Assembly: GCF_001305295.1 (NCBI RefSeq)
Contig: NZ_LJSI01000053.1
Span: 1-64,000 of the forward strand
Source: Neptunomonas antarctica
GTDB taxonomy: Bacteria; Pseudomonadota; Gammaproteobacteria; Pseudomonadales; Balneatricaceae
Direction: 5' to 3'
Length of the DNA: 64,000 nucleotides
This document shows, piece after piece, positions 27,254-36,436 of the stretch (position 1 is the first letter of the stretch; each line of letters opens with the position of its first letter). The notes beneath the pieces were generated by a model. That model worked only from the letters and a program-made list of their open reading frames with translations. It ran no database searches and was not told the origin of the DNA. The position numbers were made by a program, and so were the translations under genes.

Positions 27254-28501
27254 TTACGGTTTACGGATCTTGAATAAACGCACATCAAGTGCATTGTAGC
27301 GAAAGCCGCTTTCGCAATAGACCAGATAGTACTCCCACATTCTTCGAAAGCGTTCGTCGTAACCGAGCGATCTTATTTCAGGCCATGCGGCGAGGAACTG
27401 TTGCCGCCACAGATGTAAGGTTTGCGCGTAATCCTGACCAAAGCCCTGTTCCTCTTCCATCACTAGCCCATATTCCTGCGTGAGTTCACGAATACGACTG
27501 GGGGGTGGCAACATACCGCCGGGAAAAATATAGCGTTGGATAAAATCAGTATTGTTACGGTAGTATTCAAAGCGGTTTTCTTCGATACAGATAATCTGTA
27601 AGACAGCGGTGCCACCGCTTTTTAGTGAACGCTTAAGTGTCTCGAAATAGGTTTGCCAGTGAGATTCACCGACCGCTTCAAACATTTCGATAGAAATAAT
27701 CCGGTCATACACACCCGTTAGGTCTCGATAATCGCAGAACGAGAGTTTAATACGCTCATCTGCTTTCAGGGCTGTCATCCTGTCTTGCGCCCAGTTCAGC
27801 TGCTCCTGAGATAAGGTAATCCCCGTCAGTTGCAAGTCGGGTTGGTTGGCAACTGTCTCTGCAAAGCCGCCCCAGCCGCATCCTATTTCCAGTAAATGAT
27901 CCCCTGGCTGTGCTTCGGATAAGGCTAAAATACGTTGGTATTTTGCATGCTGTGCGGTGGCTAAGTCCTGATCAGCTGATGTAAAAAGAGCTGCCGAATA
28001 AGACATGCTGGTATCCAGCCAATGTGCATAGAACTCATTACCTAAATCATAATGGTAAGCAATGTTGCGGCGGCTACCGCGCTTGCTGTTGTTATGTAAA
28101 CGATGCCATAGACGGTTAAGTCGTTGTGCGAGTGATTGTCCACTAAAGGCTTTTTCAAGCTGTGCTTCGTTATGCAGCCCCCAGTCAGTCAGCAGTAACA
28201 AATTGTCGCACTGCCAGTCACCTTCCATATAGCCTTCAGCCCATCCCAGCAGGCCATTAAACCAGCTACGCAGAATGATCCGGTTATTGTGAATATGTAG
28301 TGTTGGAATGGGGATGTCTGGCTGCGTGTGACCCACCATAACCTCCTGTCCATCTTTCAGTACCAGCCGTAATGCGCTGATGTGAGCCTTGTTTAATTTG
28401 CTGACCAGGTAACGTGTTATGAAACCTAATGAGACGGATGTCGGGGCTGACGTGGTGGTCAGCGTTGCTGCATCTGGCGGTGGCATACTGTTCATGTTCA
28501 T
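27254..28501 (-). CDS. cfaB: Cyclopropane-fatty-acyl-phospholipid synthase family SAM methyltransferase
   Basis: 415 residues. N-terminal domain (about 30-130) with LGWAEGYMEGDWQCDNL, then the SAM-binding core LLEIGCGWGGFAETVA, SIEMFEAVGE and YIFPGGMLPPP, all canonical for CFA synthases. It adds a methylene bridge to unsaturated acyl chains of membrane phospholipids using SAM. CfaA in Rhodobacter sphaeroides is a core RpoE-ChrR target, where it is linked to singlet-oxygen damage (furan fatty acid pathway), and its place in this operon matches. 17 bases separate it from the DUF3833 gene; 5 separate it from DUF1365 upstream. Confidence 0.92.
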   Translation of the reverse strand: MNMNSMPPPDAATLTTTSAPTSVSLGFITRYLVSKLNKAHISALRLVLKDGQEVMVGHTQPDIPIPTLHIHNNRIILRSWFNGLLGWAEGYMEGDWQCDNLLLLTDWGLHNEAQLEKAFSGQSLAQRLNRLWHRLHNNSKRGSRRNIAYHYDLGNEFYAHWLDTSMSYSAALFTSADQDLATAQHAKYQRILALSEAQPGDHLLEIGCGWGGFAETVANQPDLQLTGITLSQEQLNWAQDRMTALKADERIKLSFCDYRDLTGVYDRIISIEMFEAVGESHWQTYFETLKRSLKSGGTAVLQIICIEENRFEYYRNNTDFIQRYIFPGGMLPPPSRIRELTQEYGLVMEEEQGFGQDYAQTLHLWRQQFLAAWPEIRSLGYDERFRRMWEYYLVYCESGFRYNALDVRLFKIRKP

Positions 28502-28506
28502 AACGG

Positions 28507-29370
28507 TTACCGTTCTCTCTTATTAATCGGTTGACCACGCGTCACCAGGTGGGTCGGAGGCGCTGGACGGGTAATGAGTCGCATGCCTTTTATCCAGAGT
28601 CTCATCGCTTCCCAGTGAATAGCGAAGATGATTTTGAGGGTGCTCAATGGATGGCGAATAGCGAGGCTATTGAGTGCGGTTTGAGATAATGTTTGTCTTT
28701 CACCTCGCCAGGCCGCAACCATCAGAGGCTTGCCTTGCGAGGTTTGTTTAATCGTCAGATTTAAATGCGCGTCGGGGCGTTGAAAGCGAAATTCATACTG
28801 ACAGTCCATCGGCATAAACGGAGACACATAAAAATTCTTCTCTGAGCGGTGGTGATGGTAAACCGGTGCCGTTTGCTGACCTGTTTCCTGAGCCGTTTGA
28901 TTATGTGTTTGGCTTGTCGTTTCAGTCGTCTCTTCAGCGGCCGTTGGCGCGGCTGTCTCGGGCACAAAATAGTGGTGCCGTTGTTTGAAGGTATTGCGCA
29001 CTTCATAAAGTGTAGCTATCAGCCGTTCTTGTTCGTCATAACAGAACCATACCGCCAGCGGATTAAATACAAAGCCCAGACATCTGACCTGGCAGAGTAG
29101 CTCAACGCGATGTGCCCGTGGCAGGTTAAAATCCTTCAGCATTGTGTCAATGAAAACGCGCGCAGGAGTACCATCGCCGAAGCCATAATCCGTATCGATA
29201 AAACTGAACAATGCGCGTTTATTCCAGCCAAAGCCTTTCAGGTTTTGATCCAGTTGCGGCAGCTCATCAATATCGATCAGCCAGCTTGTGAGCTGGTACG
29301 TGAAACGATGTTGGCGAGGCGCAAAACGTTGATGCATGACCTCACCATGATAGAGTGCCGAGTTAATCAT
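28507..29370 (-). CDS. DUF1365 family protein
   Basis: 287 residues. DUF1365 signatures: YHGEVMHQRFAPRQHRFTY, GYGDG-type FGFGDGTPARVF region, VRCLGFVFNPLAVWFCYD, and the C-terminal LKIIFAIHWEAMRLWIKG. A low-complexity Thr/Gln-rich insertion at about 150-175 (TAAEETTETTSQTHNQTA) is a species-specific linker. The protein is almost always encoded between the FAD amine oxidase and cyclopropane synthase, as here, and is presumed to act with them on acyl chains. The start overlaps the amine oxidase stop by four bases. Confidence 0.9.
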   Translation of the reverse strand: MINSALYHGEVMHQRFAPRQHRFTYQLTSWLIDIDELPQLDQNLKGFGWNKRALFSFIDTDYGFGDGTPARVFIDTMLKDFNLPRAHRVELLCQVRCLGFVFNPLAVWFCYDEQERLIATLYEVRNTFKQRHHYFVPETAAPTAAEETTETTSQTHNQTAQETGQQTAPVYHHHRSEKNFYVSPFMPMDCQYEFRFQRPDAHLNLTIKQTSQGKPLMVAAWRGERQTLSQTALNSLAIRHPLSTLKIIFAIHWEAMRLWIKGMRLITRPAPPTHLVTRGQPINKRER

Positions 29371-30749
29371 GCAGCGGCCCCTTGATTCTCAAAGCGCTCC
29401 AGCCATCCTTCTGGAAGCGGGAGGCGTGAATACATATCCGGCACATTCCATGGCCTCTTCATGCCGCCTAATGCTTCGGCAACGGCGAGTCCTGATTGTA
29501 GGCCATCTTCATGAAACCCATAGCCACACCAGGCGCCACAGAACCAGGTATTATTTTGTCCCTGAATATCCCATAAGCGTTTTTGCGCTTGCGTTGTATG
29601 CAAGTCAAAAACCGGATGATCATAAAGAAAGCTGGCATGTACTGTGCCTTCAGCGGGTTCTTTAAAAGGGTTTAAGGTGACAATCATCGTCTGATCAGTG
29701 GTTAAATGCTGTAACGAGTTCATCCAGTAACTGACGGAAAGTTTACGACCCTGGTGTGTCGTCTCCCCCATATAATTCCAGCTCGACCAGACCTTTTTAC
29801 GCTGCGGCATCAATGCAGTATCGCTATGCAATACGGCCCGATTACGCTCAAAATGAAAATGTTTGAGTACATCCGTTTCATCTGCTCTGGCGTCGGCTAA
29901 GAGCTTAAGTGTTTGGTCTGCATGGCAGGCAAATACGACATGGTCGAATTTCCAGGTGTCACCCTGCCAGTCGGTAATTATTGCTTTACCGCCTATTCTG
30001 CGCACATGGCGGACAGCACGATCGGTCAGGATTGTGCTGTTGCTGACTTTATGAATAGAGCCGTCGATATCATCACAAAGGCGCTGCACGTACTCGCGGC
30101 TTCCCCCTGTTACGGTATGCCATTGAGGGCGATCATTAATTTGCAGTAAACCGTGATTGGCACAAAAGCGCAGGAAGGCGCTGGCCGGGTAATCCAGCAT
30201 TTTATCGGCGGGTGTTGACCAGATAGCCGCACCCATCGGTAGCAGATGCTCATCGCGAAAAGCGTCACCATAACCGCCTTCCTGAATGAATTGGCGCAGT
30301 GTTATGTGTTCATCTAAGAAAAAATCGGCAGACGAGGTTTCTTTATAAAATCGCAGAATATCGAGCACCATATTAATAAATCTAGGGCGCAAGAGGTTAC
30401 CTGGTTGAGCGAATAATCCCTGTAACCCGCTGCCTGAATATTCCATTTTTCCATTATCTAAAGAGATACCGAATGACATTTCTGTCGGTTTAACAGGTAC
30501 TTTCAGGTATTTGAACAGCTCAACAAGATTAGGGTAGTTTTTAGGGTTGAATACGATAAAGCCGGTATCCACTGGCACCGGACCTTGTGCAGTGTCTACC
30601 TCGACCGTATTACTGTGCCCGCCTCTGCGATCGTCTTTCTCAAAGAGAGTGACGGCGACCTGATCTTGCCGGGATAGCAGCCAGGCACAGCTGAGACCGC
30701 TGATGCCCGATCCAATTACGGCTATCTTTAAAGGTTTACTGTGTTGCAT
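29367..30749 (-). CDS. FAD-dependent amine oxidase-like dehydrogenase of the ChrR regulon
   Basis: 460 residues from ATG 30749. A longer frame starts at ATG 30791, but that codon lies inside the spacer of the predicted promoter, so it could not be in the mRNA made from it; family members also start near MQHSKPLKIAVIGSG. FAD motif IGSGISGLSCAWLLS, then RRGGHSNTVE and the C-terminal FCGAWCGYGFHEDGLQSG. Homologous to R. sphaeroides RSP1091-type proteins and desaturase/cyclase-like flavoenzymes. First gene of the seven-gene operon; it probably oxidises the product of the cyclopropane synthase step, an inference from the cluster. Confidence 0.88.
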   Translation of the reverse strand: MQHSKPLKIAVIGSGISGLSCAWLLSRQDQVAVTLFEKDDRRGGHSNTVEVDTAQGPVPVDTGFIVFNPKNYPNLVELFKYLKVPVKPTEMSFGISLDNGKMEYSGSGLQGLFAQPGNLLRPRFINMVLDILRFYKETSSADFFLDEHITLRQFIQEGGYGDAFRDEHLLPMGAAIWSTPADKMLDYPASAFLRFCANHGLLQINDRPQWHTVTGGSREYVQRLCDDIDGSIHKVSNSTILTDRAVRHVRRIGGKAIITDWQGDTWKFDHVVFACHADQTLKLLADARADETDVLKHFHFERNRAVLHSDTALMPQRKKVWSSWNYMGETTHQGRKLSVSYWMNSLQHLTTDQTMIVTLNPFKEPAEGTVHASFLYDHPVFDLHTTQAQKRLWDIQGQNNTWFCGAWCGYGFHEDGLQSGLAVAEALGGMKRPWNVPDMYSRLPLPEGWLERFENQGAAA

Positions 30750-30776
30750 AATTAAATCCAAATGCTCTTTCTGTTC

Positions 30777-30804
30777 AATACGGTCTGACATCAGGATTGG
30801 ATCA
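30777..30804 (-). promoter_or_regulatory. ECF (RpoE-ChrR type) promoter for the minus-strand operon
   Basis: Minus strand: TGATCC (30804-30799), exactly 18 bases, then TATTGA from 30780. This matches the TGATC(C)-N18-TA(A/T) layout of singlet-oxygen ECF11-type promoters. Expected transcript start is near 30770, about 20 bases before the ATG at 30749. Confidence 0.75.
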
Positions 30805-30813
30805 ATTTTTTTA

Positions 30814-30843
30814 TGATCCAGATGTTTGTCGGGTGCGTATAGG
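30814..30843 (+). promoter_or_regulatory. ECF (RpoE-ChrR type) promoter for the sigma/anti-sigma operon
   Basis: Plus strand: TGATCC (30814-30819), 18 bases, TATAGG (30838-30843). Same layout as the promoter on the other strand, so the sigma factor should drive its own operon. Transcript start would be near 30848-30850, right at the first ATG. Confidence 0.75.
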
Positions 30844-30848
30844 ACGGT

Positions 30849-31427
30849 ATGAATACGGAAATGACAATGGACTATGAGCCTGATCAGAAAGACTCAATCC
30901 AGCACTGGAATCGGTGCCTGGAAGCGGTTGCCACGACAAAAGATAAGGCAACCTATATGTTATTTTATGATCATTTTGCGCCCCGCCTTAATTCATGGCT
31001 ATTGGGCGTCACTAAAGATGCTGAACTGGCAGAAGAACTCGTGCAGGAAACTATGCTGACGGTATGGCGCAAGTCAGGTCAATATGACAGTAGTAAAGCT
31101 GCCGCCAGTACTTGGTTGTTCCGAATTGCCAGGAATATGCATGTCGACCATTTACGCCGTCTGAAGGTTCGTGCTCGCGCAGATAGCATGATGCTGGATG
31201 TCGAACCAGACGAGCCTGAAGTGCATGGTGGCATGCATTATGACACTGCCCGTATCCGTGATGCGATCAAGCAGCTACCTGTACAGCAGGCTCAGGTGAT
31301 CTATAAATCTTACTTTGAAGGCAAAAGCCATCAGGAAATAGCGAATGATATGGATCTGCCATTAGGCAGTGTTAAATCCAGTGTCAGACTCGCGTTTCAG
31401 AAGTTGAGCAAAGTGCTGAGGCCATAA
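30849..31427 (+). CDS. rpoE: ECF sigma factor of the singlet-oxygen (RpoE/ECF11) type
   Basis: 192 residues from ATG 30849; ATG 30867 is an alternative that leaves room for a leader, because the promoter -10 ends at 30843. Region 2 (LFYDHFAPRLNSWLLG, AEELVQETMLTVWRKSGQYD, ASTWLFRIARNMHVDHLR) and region 4 (YKSYFEGKSHQEIANDMDLPLGSVKSS, read in parts) are canonical. Partner is the ChrR-type anti-sigma factor two bases downstream. Known homologues are freed from ChrR by singlet oxygen and transcribe the lipid-repair operon. Both divergent promoters in the gap match its expected specificity. Confidence 0.92.
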   Translation: MNTEMTMDYEPDQKDSIQHWNRCLEAVATTKDKATYMLFYDHFAPRLNSWLLGVTKDAELAEELVQETMLTVWRKSGQYDSSKAAASTWLFRIARNMHVDHLRRLKVRARADSMMLDVEPDEPEVHGGMHYDTARIRDAIKQLPVQQAQVIYKSYFEGKSHQEIANDMDLPLGSVKSSVRLAFQKLSKVLRP

Positions 31428-31429
31428 TT

Positions 31430-32149
31430 ATGAGTGTTAACCACCATCCGGATGATGCAACTTTATTAAGTTATGCGTCGGGTAGCTTACTCGAATCTTT
31501 TGAGATTCTGGTGGCGTGCCATCTAAGATTTTGTCAGCAGTGCCGCCTGCGTGTGGATCAGGCTGAACAGCTGGGTGGGGCTATGCTTGAAAGTGCTGAA
31601 ATGCTTGAAAGTACTGTAATGCTTGAGAGTGCTGTGACATCTGAAAATAAATCTATTCCGTTTGCGGGCAGAGCTGCATTTGCAGAATTGCTTGACGACG
31701 ATGAGCCGTTAGTCGATATGTTAGTAGATAGCGCTCAGAAACGGGATGACACAGCAGGCTTGGTAAGAACACACCGGATTCCTGAACCGCTGCAGCGTTT
31801 GCTGGAAAGCAATGATGCAACATTAGCCTGGAAACGTCTGGTGCCGGGTATACAGCAGATTCGTTTAGATACAGAAGATGATGGCTTGCGATTAATGAAA
31901 ATAGCGCCCGGCATGAGCATACCTTTGCATACACACAAAGGTAGTGAGCTGACATTTATTCTGTATGGCTCTTATAGCGATGAACTGGGGCGCCTTCAGC
32001 CGGGAGATGTTTCTGATCTGGATGCTGAAGTAGAACATCAGCCCATTACTGATGGTAAAGAGCCGTGTATTTGTTTGGTGGCGACAGATGCGCCGCTTAA
32101 ATTCCACGGCTTTTTACCAAAACTACTACAACCGTTTATTGGATTTTAA
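31430..32149 (+). CDS. chrR: ChrR-family zinc anti-sigma factor with cupin domain
   Basis: 239 residues. The zinc anti-sigma domain has His6, His31, Cys35 and Cys38 (HHPDD and ACHLRFCQQC), the same spacing and numbers as R. sphaeroides ChrR. The C-terminal cupin (about 140-235) keeps the metal set in PLHTHKGSELTFIL and a later His in EVEHQP. The N-domain should hold the sigma factor; the cupin senses singlet oxygen or hydroperoxides. The linker carries three copies of a 6-residue repeat (MLESAE, MLESTV, MLESAV). Two-base gap to the sigma gene shows coupling; the end overlaps the convergent 32136 gene by 14 bases. Confidence 0.92.
   Translation: MSVNHHPDDATLLSYASGSLLESFEILVACHLRFCQQCRLRVDQAEQLGGAMLESAEMLESTVMLESAVTSENKSIPFAGRAAFAELLDDDEPLVDMLVDSAQKRDDTAGLVRTHRIPEPLQRLLESNDATLAWKRLVPGIQQIRLDTEDDGLRLMKIAPGMSIPLHTHKGSELTFILYGSYSDELGRLQPGDVSDLDAEVEHQPITDGKEPCICLVATDAPLKFHGFLPKLLQPFIGF
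31583..31636 (+). repeat. 18-bp in-frame tandem repeat in the chrR linker
   Basis: Three units of 18 bases (31583-31600, 31601-31618, 31619-31636), each beginning ATGCTTGA(A/G)AGT and coding MLES plus two residues. The number of copies would set the length of the linker between the sigma-binding and sensing domains. Confidence 0.95.
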
Positions 32150-32600
32150 TTAGCAGTAGAACGCCAATCAGAACGACATAAGGGAACGCGATAGTGGGGC
32201 GTATAGCATGTAAAAAATACTCAAGTATCAGTCCTGTAAAGCCTGATCGTTGCTCAACCCAGTCGGTATTCAGCTGGCAAGGGGGCATGTTTTCTCTATC
32301 ATGTTCCTGCAGCGCTGAGATGTCTTTGAGTGTTTTTTCTACCTTGATAATCCGATCTGAAATACGTGATTGAAAAGTTTTCCAGATGGCATCCTGACAC
32401 CACAGAATAGCCAGAATACACGCAATGGCCATGTCTGCTTTTCCCATCAGGATGGCGCCTGCGGTAATACTAATACTCAATAATTTTATATAAAGCGCGT
32501 GTTTTTCGTAAGCATCCGATTGGTTTTGTAACAAACTCCATTCACTCACGCGTGCGTTGTATGTCTCTATTGTGCGTGTCCTTGCTTCATCGGTCGCCAT
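32136..32600 (-). CDS. Small membrane protein of unknown family
   Basis: 154 residues, not recognised. Soluble N-terminal helix (about 1-35), two hydrophobic helices at about 40-70 (YIKLLSISITAGAILMG, MAIACILAILWC), a charged cytoplasmic segment (about 75-120) and a third TM at the C-terminus (PTIAFPYVVLIGVLLLI). The layout recalls SLATT-type small membrane proteins, but no specific motif supports that. It follows the DUF3087 gene by 36 bases on the same strand and may share its transcript. It ends inside the last codons of chrR. Confidence 0.6.
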   Translation of the reverse strand: MATDEARTRTIETYNARVSEWSLLQNQSDAYEKHALYIKLLSISITAGAILMGKADMAIACILAILWCQDAIWKTFQSRISDRIIKVEKTLKDISALQEHDRENMPPCQLNTDWVEQRSGFTGLILEYFLHAIRPTIAFPYVVLIGVLLLIKIQ

Positions 32601-32636
32601 ATTAGCTTTTCATTCCCATTGCGATCATGTGGATAG

Positions 32637-33140
32637 TTAATACTCTTTAACCCACTCGGGTTGATAATCTGCCAGCGAGTCAATATTGAATTTTTGCAGT
32701 AACGCCAGTAGTTCATTTTGGTTTTTGCTTAAATCATCCAAAGTGATGGTGTTGTTATCCAATTCAAAAATATGTCGCGAAGCGCGATAGCTAAAATCGA
32801 GAATCGCCATCGCTTTTGCGTCTCCTTCTGCTGCGGCTGCTTTAATGTGACGTTGTTTACGATAAATCCGGTTCAATTCAGCCTTCACTTTACGTACGTA
32901 AACGACTTCATAAAGAAAAGGGTGTTGCTTGTAGGTGATTAGAATCCGGGCTAATAATAGTGCAGCAATAACAACACCGGCCATGTTCCACATCGTATTT
33001 TCGCCTTCGGGCCCGCCCCAAAAATGAATCAACAGGTTAGAGACCGTTAAAGCGACTATTAGCATAAAAATACAGATAGCGATAAATGTGACTTTAATAT
33101 GTTTGTTATAGCGGGATTTATTAATGTCTTCTAGCTGCAT
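32637..33140 (-). CDS. DUF3087 membrane protein
   Basis: 167 residues from ATG 33140 (MQLEDINKSRYNKHIK), the family's usual start; the frame opens four codons earlier. Two TM helices (about 17-38 and 53-72), then a cytoplasmic domain with HPFLYEVVYVRKVKAELNRIYRK, GDAKAMAILDFSY and DNNTITLDDL. DUF3087 is found in Pseudomonas- and Oceanospirillum-like bacteria; function unknown. Confidence 0.85.
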   Translation of the reverse strand: MQLEDINKSRYNKHIKVTFIAICIFMLIVALTVSNLLIHFWGGPEGENTMWNMAGVVIAALLLARILITYKQHPFLYEVVYVRKVKAELNRIYRKQRHIKAAAAEGDAKAMAILDFSYRASRHIFELDNNTITLDDLSKNQNELLALLQKFNIDSLADYQPEWVKEY

Positions 33141-33288
33141 CGGATAATACATTCCAGTGGTGAAGTATAGGTGCGGTATGGGTTATATATAAAGTTTATG
33201 TATAAAGTATGACCCTTGATGAATGGAGTATAAGGTAAAGCATGAATGCGTAGGCACTTATTTCGCCATTCAGTTGTGCTTATATACA

Positions 33289-33325
33289 AAAAAATTATTC
33301 GTTAGAGGATAACGAATAATTTTTT
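33289..33325. terminator. Rho-independent terminator, symmetrical
   Basis: AAAAAATTATTCGTTA and TAACGAATAATTTTTT pair perfectly around GAGGA. On the minus strand it ends the PAS-chemoreceptor transcript (stop at 33350). Confidence 0.85.
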
Positions 33326-33349
33326 ATGATGTTTGAATATATAGGTATC

Positions 33350-34900
33350 TTAGAACGCTTTTACCGTGGCTTTAAGCTCTAAAATAAGATCATTCAAATC
33401 TTTAGAGGCCGCTGTTGTTCTGTCAGCGGCTTCTTTATTGGCTGCAGAGATATCCTTGATATTGTGTATATTGCGGCTAACCTCTTCAGATACAGCGCTT
33501 TGTTCTTCTGAAGCGGCGGCCACTTGAATACTTCTGTCAGTTATATTTACCATAGCCAGAGTGGCTTCAGTAAAGGCTTCGCCTGCTTGTGTTGCATGCT
33601 GGATATTTACTTCTGCATGCTGATGGCAGCGCTCCATTGCCTGGGCCGTTTTATCTACCTGTTTTTGTATTGAATCTATGGTTGTTCTGATTTCACTTGT
33701 AGATTGTTGAGTACGTTGGGCTAATACCCGCACTTCATCTGCTACTACAGAAAATCCTCTTCCTTGTTCTCCTGCGCGCGCAGCTTCGATGGCAGCATTC
33801 AATGCCAGCAGATTGGTTTGGTCAGCAATGCTATTGATGATATTGACTACATTCTCGATAGATATCGCTTCTTTTTCTAACGCCATAGCGGCGCTACTTG
33901 CCTCTTTAACTTCTTGGACTAGTAGCTGGATACCTGAAATCATCTCATCTACTTTGAGTTTCCCTTTTTGAGCAAGCGCTGCTGTTATGCGGGTAGATTC
34001 AGATGTTTGTGATGTATTACTGGCTACGTCGTGGGCGGTTGCTGACATCTCATTAGCGGCAGTAGCCAGCATATCGCTTTCCATATTCTGCTGATCAATG
34101 CCTGCTGTTGTCTGTGCAATTGATTCATTGGTCTCTTGAATTACCTCAACAAGAGTATTGATACTATCCTCAACGCGCCCGACAACGGTTCTTATACGCG
34201 CCTGCATCATCAGAAACGACAACTCCGTAGCACCGACCTCATTCATCTCATCAGTCATGACGAGTTGCGCAAGTGGGTTGTCATAGATCTTACTGGCCTG
34301 GTCCGTGATTCTTTTAAACGGAGCAGTCAACCAGGCGACACCGCCAACAATGGCGACAGCCAGGCCGGTAATTAATGTGTGTTTTAATAACGCCGGCATA
34401 GAAAGAAAGTGAGTAATAACTAATAGAAGTGCTAAAAATGCCGTTACTAGTGTCGCTTTTGTTGCGAGGCTGAAAGAGGAGATTTTAATATCAGGTTTTT
34501 TATTGATGATGGCGTATTTTTTTTCAGCGAGTGCGATTTGTTTGTCAGTTGGACGGATACGCACTGACTGGTACCCGATTTTTGTACCTGTATGGTCAAA
34601 CAGCGGCATAACATACGCTTGAACCCAATAATGTTCCTGGCGTTGGCCATTGCTTTTGCATGAATTCTTTACCATGCCCATCCATGGCTTATCATGTTTC
34701 AGATGTGTCCACAAATCGGCAAAGGCCGCCGGTGGCATATCCGGATGCCTTACCATACTGTGCGGTTGGCCTATTAATTCTTCTGCAGTGTAGCCTGCCA
34801 CTTCACAGAATTCCGGATTGGCATAGACAATGTTTCCACGAAGATCCGTGGTCGAAATTAAGCGTATATCATTGGAAAATGTACGTTCTATGCTCGTCAT
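33350..34900 (-). CDS. Aer-type chemoreceptor with N-terminal PAS domain
   Basis: 516 residues from ATG 34900, which has AAAGGA at good distance; the ATG at 34909 overlaps that site. PAS domain is about 15-120 ([22 protein letters not shown], then [19 protein letters not shown] in the Aer/BdlA style, YQSVRIRPT), two TM helices about 150-200, a short HAMP-like segment, and the MCP domain ([31 protein letters not shown]). By homology with Aer it binds FAD in the PAS domain and senses redox or oxygen state rather than an external ligand. Single-gene unit with a terminator. Confidence 0.9.
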   Translation of the reverse strand: MTSIERTFSNDIRLISTTDLRGNIVYANPEFCEVAGYTAEELIGQPHSMVRHPDMPPAAFADLWTHLKHDKPWMGMVKNSCKSNGQRQEHYWVQAYVMPLFDHTGTKIGYQSVRIRPTDKQIALAEKKYAIINKKPDIKISSFSLATKATLVTAFLALLLVITHFLSMPALLKHTLITGLAVAIVGGVAWLTAPFKRITDQASKIYDNPLAQLVMTDEMNEVGATELSFLMMQARIRTVVGRVEDSINTLVEVIQETNESIAQTTAGIDQQNMESDMLATAANEMSATAHDVASNTSQTSESTRITAALAQKGKLKVDEMISGIQLLVQEVKEASSAAMALEKEAISIENVVNIINSIADQTNLLALNAAIEAARAGEQGRGFSVVADEVRVLAQRTQQSTSEIRTTIDSIQKQVDKTAQAMERCHQHAEVNIQHATQAGEAFTEATLAMVNITDRSIQVAAASEEQSAVSEEVSRNIHNIKDISAANKEAADRTTAASKDLNDLILELKATVKAF

Positions 34901-35103
34901 ATTTTTCATCCTTTAACCCATTCTGCTGAGCATATCCTTGCCCTAGTAGAGCCATTTGGGTGCTAATGGTTGATATCAATACAGGCTAAATTCCACTACA
35001 TAAACTTTGTCTAAAGAGCAGTTTAGCTGTTAATAAAGTAATGTGTTAAATATTCACTTTATTTTAAAATGAGTAAATTTATCTCAATTGGCACCCTTAT
35101 GAA

Positions 35104-36360
35104 TTAGGCTGAGATCGCGCGTAAGCGTGCTACCGGTCGTTCATCAATGAATATATGAATCAATGCTGTGATCAACGCAATAGTAGCAGCAGCCCACCAG
35201 ACGATATCGTATGCGCCTGTTGCATCGTATAAATAGCCGCCAAGCCAGACGCCGAGAAAAGAGCCTAACTGGTGGTTTAAAAATACAATGCCATAAAGTG
35301 TACCCATGTATCTGAGGCCAAACATCTGAGCGACTAAGCCCGACGTCGGAGGCACTGTCGCCAACCATAAAAAGCCGGTCATAATAGAAAACAGATAGAC
35401 AGTGTTAATGGTGATAGGTATCAGCATGAATAAGGCGATAGTGACAGCCCGCCCAGCATAAATAATGCCTAATAAGTTCTTTTTTGAATATTTTCCGGAC
35501 CAGGAGCCAAACAGCAGGCAACCAAAGATATTAAAGAGACCTATTAAAGAAAGGCTGGTAACCGCGACGCTGGAGTCAAAGCCCTTGTCGGACAAAAATG
35601 CCGGCATATGTACTGTAATGAAAGCAAGCTGAAAACCACAGACAAAAAAACCAGCGATTAATAGCCAGTAATGGACATGTCCCCGGGCTTCTTTAAGTGC
35701 TTCAGGAAGGGTTTGCTGCACCTCGTCTGTAGTAGTCGTAGACTGCATGGCATCATTACGAAACGGTGCTGCTAAAAACATCATACAGAGTGCGCCGCCC
35801 GCCATTAGCAGTAGTGCTGTCTGCCAACCGTAACTGCTAATAAACTCCTGGGCCACAGGAATTAATAATAACTGGCCGGCAGAACCTGCAGCTGTCCCCA
35901 GCCCTAGTGCGAAGGCTCGTTTTTCGGGTGCGACCATACGCGCCAACGCAGGCAATACAACCCCGAAACCGGTTCCTGAGATGCCCATGCCGATTAAAAT
36001 CCCGGCACCGCTATGTAATTCCCAAACGCTATCGGCGTTCGCCGTAACATATAAACCTAAGGCATAGAGTAGCGCGCCAGCCAGAATTGCCTTAACGGTA
36101 CCAAAGCGGTCTGCTACAGCGCCCGCGATGGGTTGAAATAGCCCCCAGCAAAGGTTTTGCAATGCGAGTGAAAACGCAAATACTTCACGTCCATAACCAA
36201 ACTCACTGGATATGGGGGCCATGAAAAACCCCATCGAAGAGCGTAAGCCGAAGTTGATGGCCAGCAACAAGCAGGAACACACCACAAAGATACTCAATAA
36301 TTTCACAGGATTCTTTAAAACTGTGCTCTTTAAAACAGGGCTCTTTAACGATGTGGACAT
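35104..36360 (-). CDS. MFS transporter
   Basis: 418 residues, 12 TM helices. Features of the monocarboxylate/oxalate-formate (OFA-like) branch: INFGLRSSMGFFMAPISSEFGY, AGAVADRFGTVKAI in loop 2-3, and GTGFGVVLPALARMVAPEKRAFALG. The N-terminus carries a 5-residue repeat (LKSPV, LKSTV, LKNPV) from a 15-bp DNA repeat at about 36309-36353. Substrate cannot be read; a monocarboxylate or drug is possible. Single gene between two signalling genes. Confidence 0.85.
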   Translation of the reverse strand: MSTSLKSPVLKSTVLKNPVKLLSIFVVCSCLLLAINFGLRSSMGFFMAPISSEFGYGREVFAFSLALQNLCWGLFQPIAGAVADRFGTVKAILAGALLYALGLYVTANADSVWELHSGAGILIGMGISGTGFGVVLPALARMVAPEKRAFALGLGTAAGSAGQLLLIPVAQEFISSYGWQTALLLMAGGALCMMFLAAPFRNDAMQSTTTTDEVQQTLPEALKEARGHVHYWLLIAGFFVCGFQLAFITVHMPAFLSDKGFDSSVAVTSLSLIGLFNIFGCLLFGSWSGKYSKKNLLGIIYAGRAVTIALFMLIPITINTVYLFSIMTGFLWLATVPPTSGLVAQMFGLRYMGTLYGIVFLNHQLGSFLGVWLGGYLYDATGAYDIVWWAAATIALITALIHIFIDERPVARLRAISA

Positions 36361-36436
36361 GTAGACAGTTCCGCGCTGGGAAATAAATAAGGAAAGATCG
36401 GCGAATAAAGTAGCGTAGATTATGCTTCTGGTCGCG

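Noticed and set aside
30789..30791. ATG 30791 as start of the FAD oxidase gene
   Set aside because: It lies in the spacer of the predicted promoter and adds residues not seen in the family.
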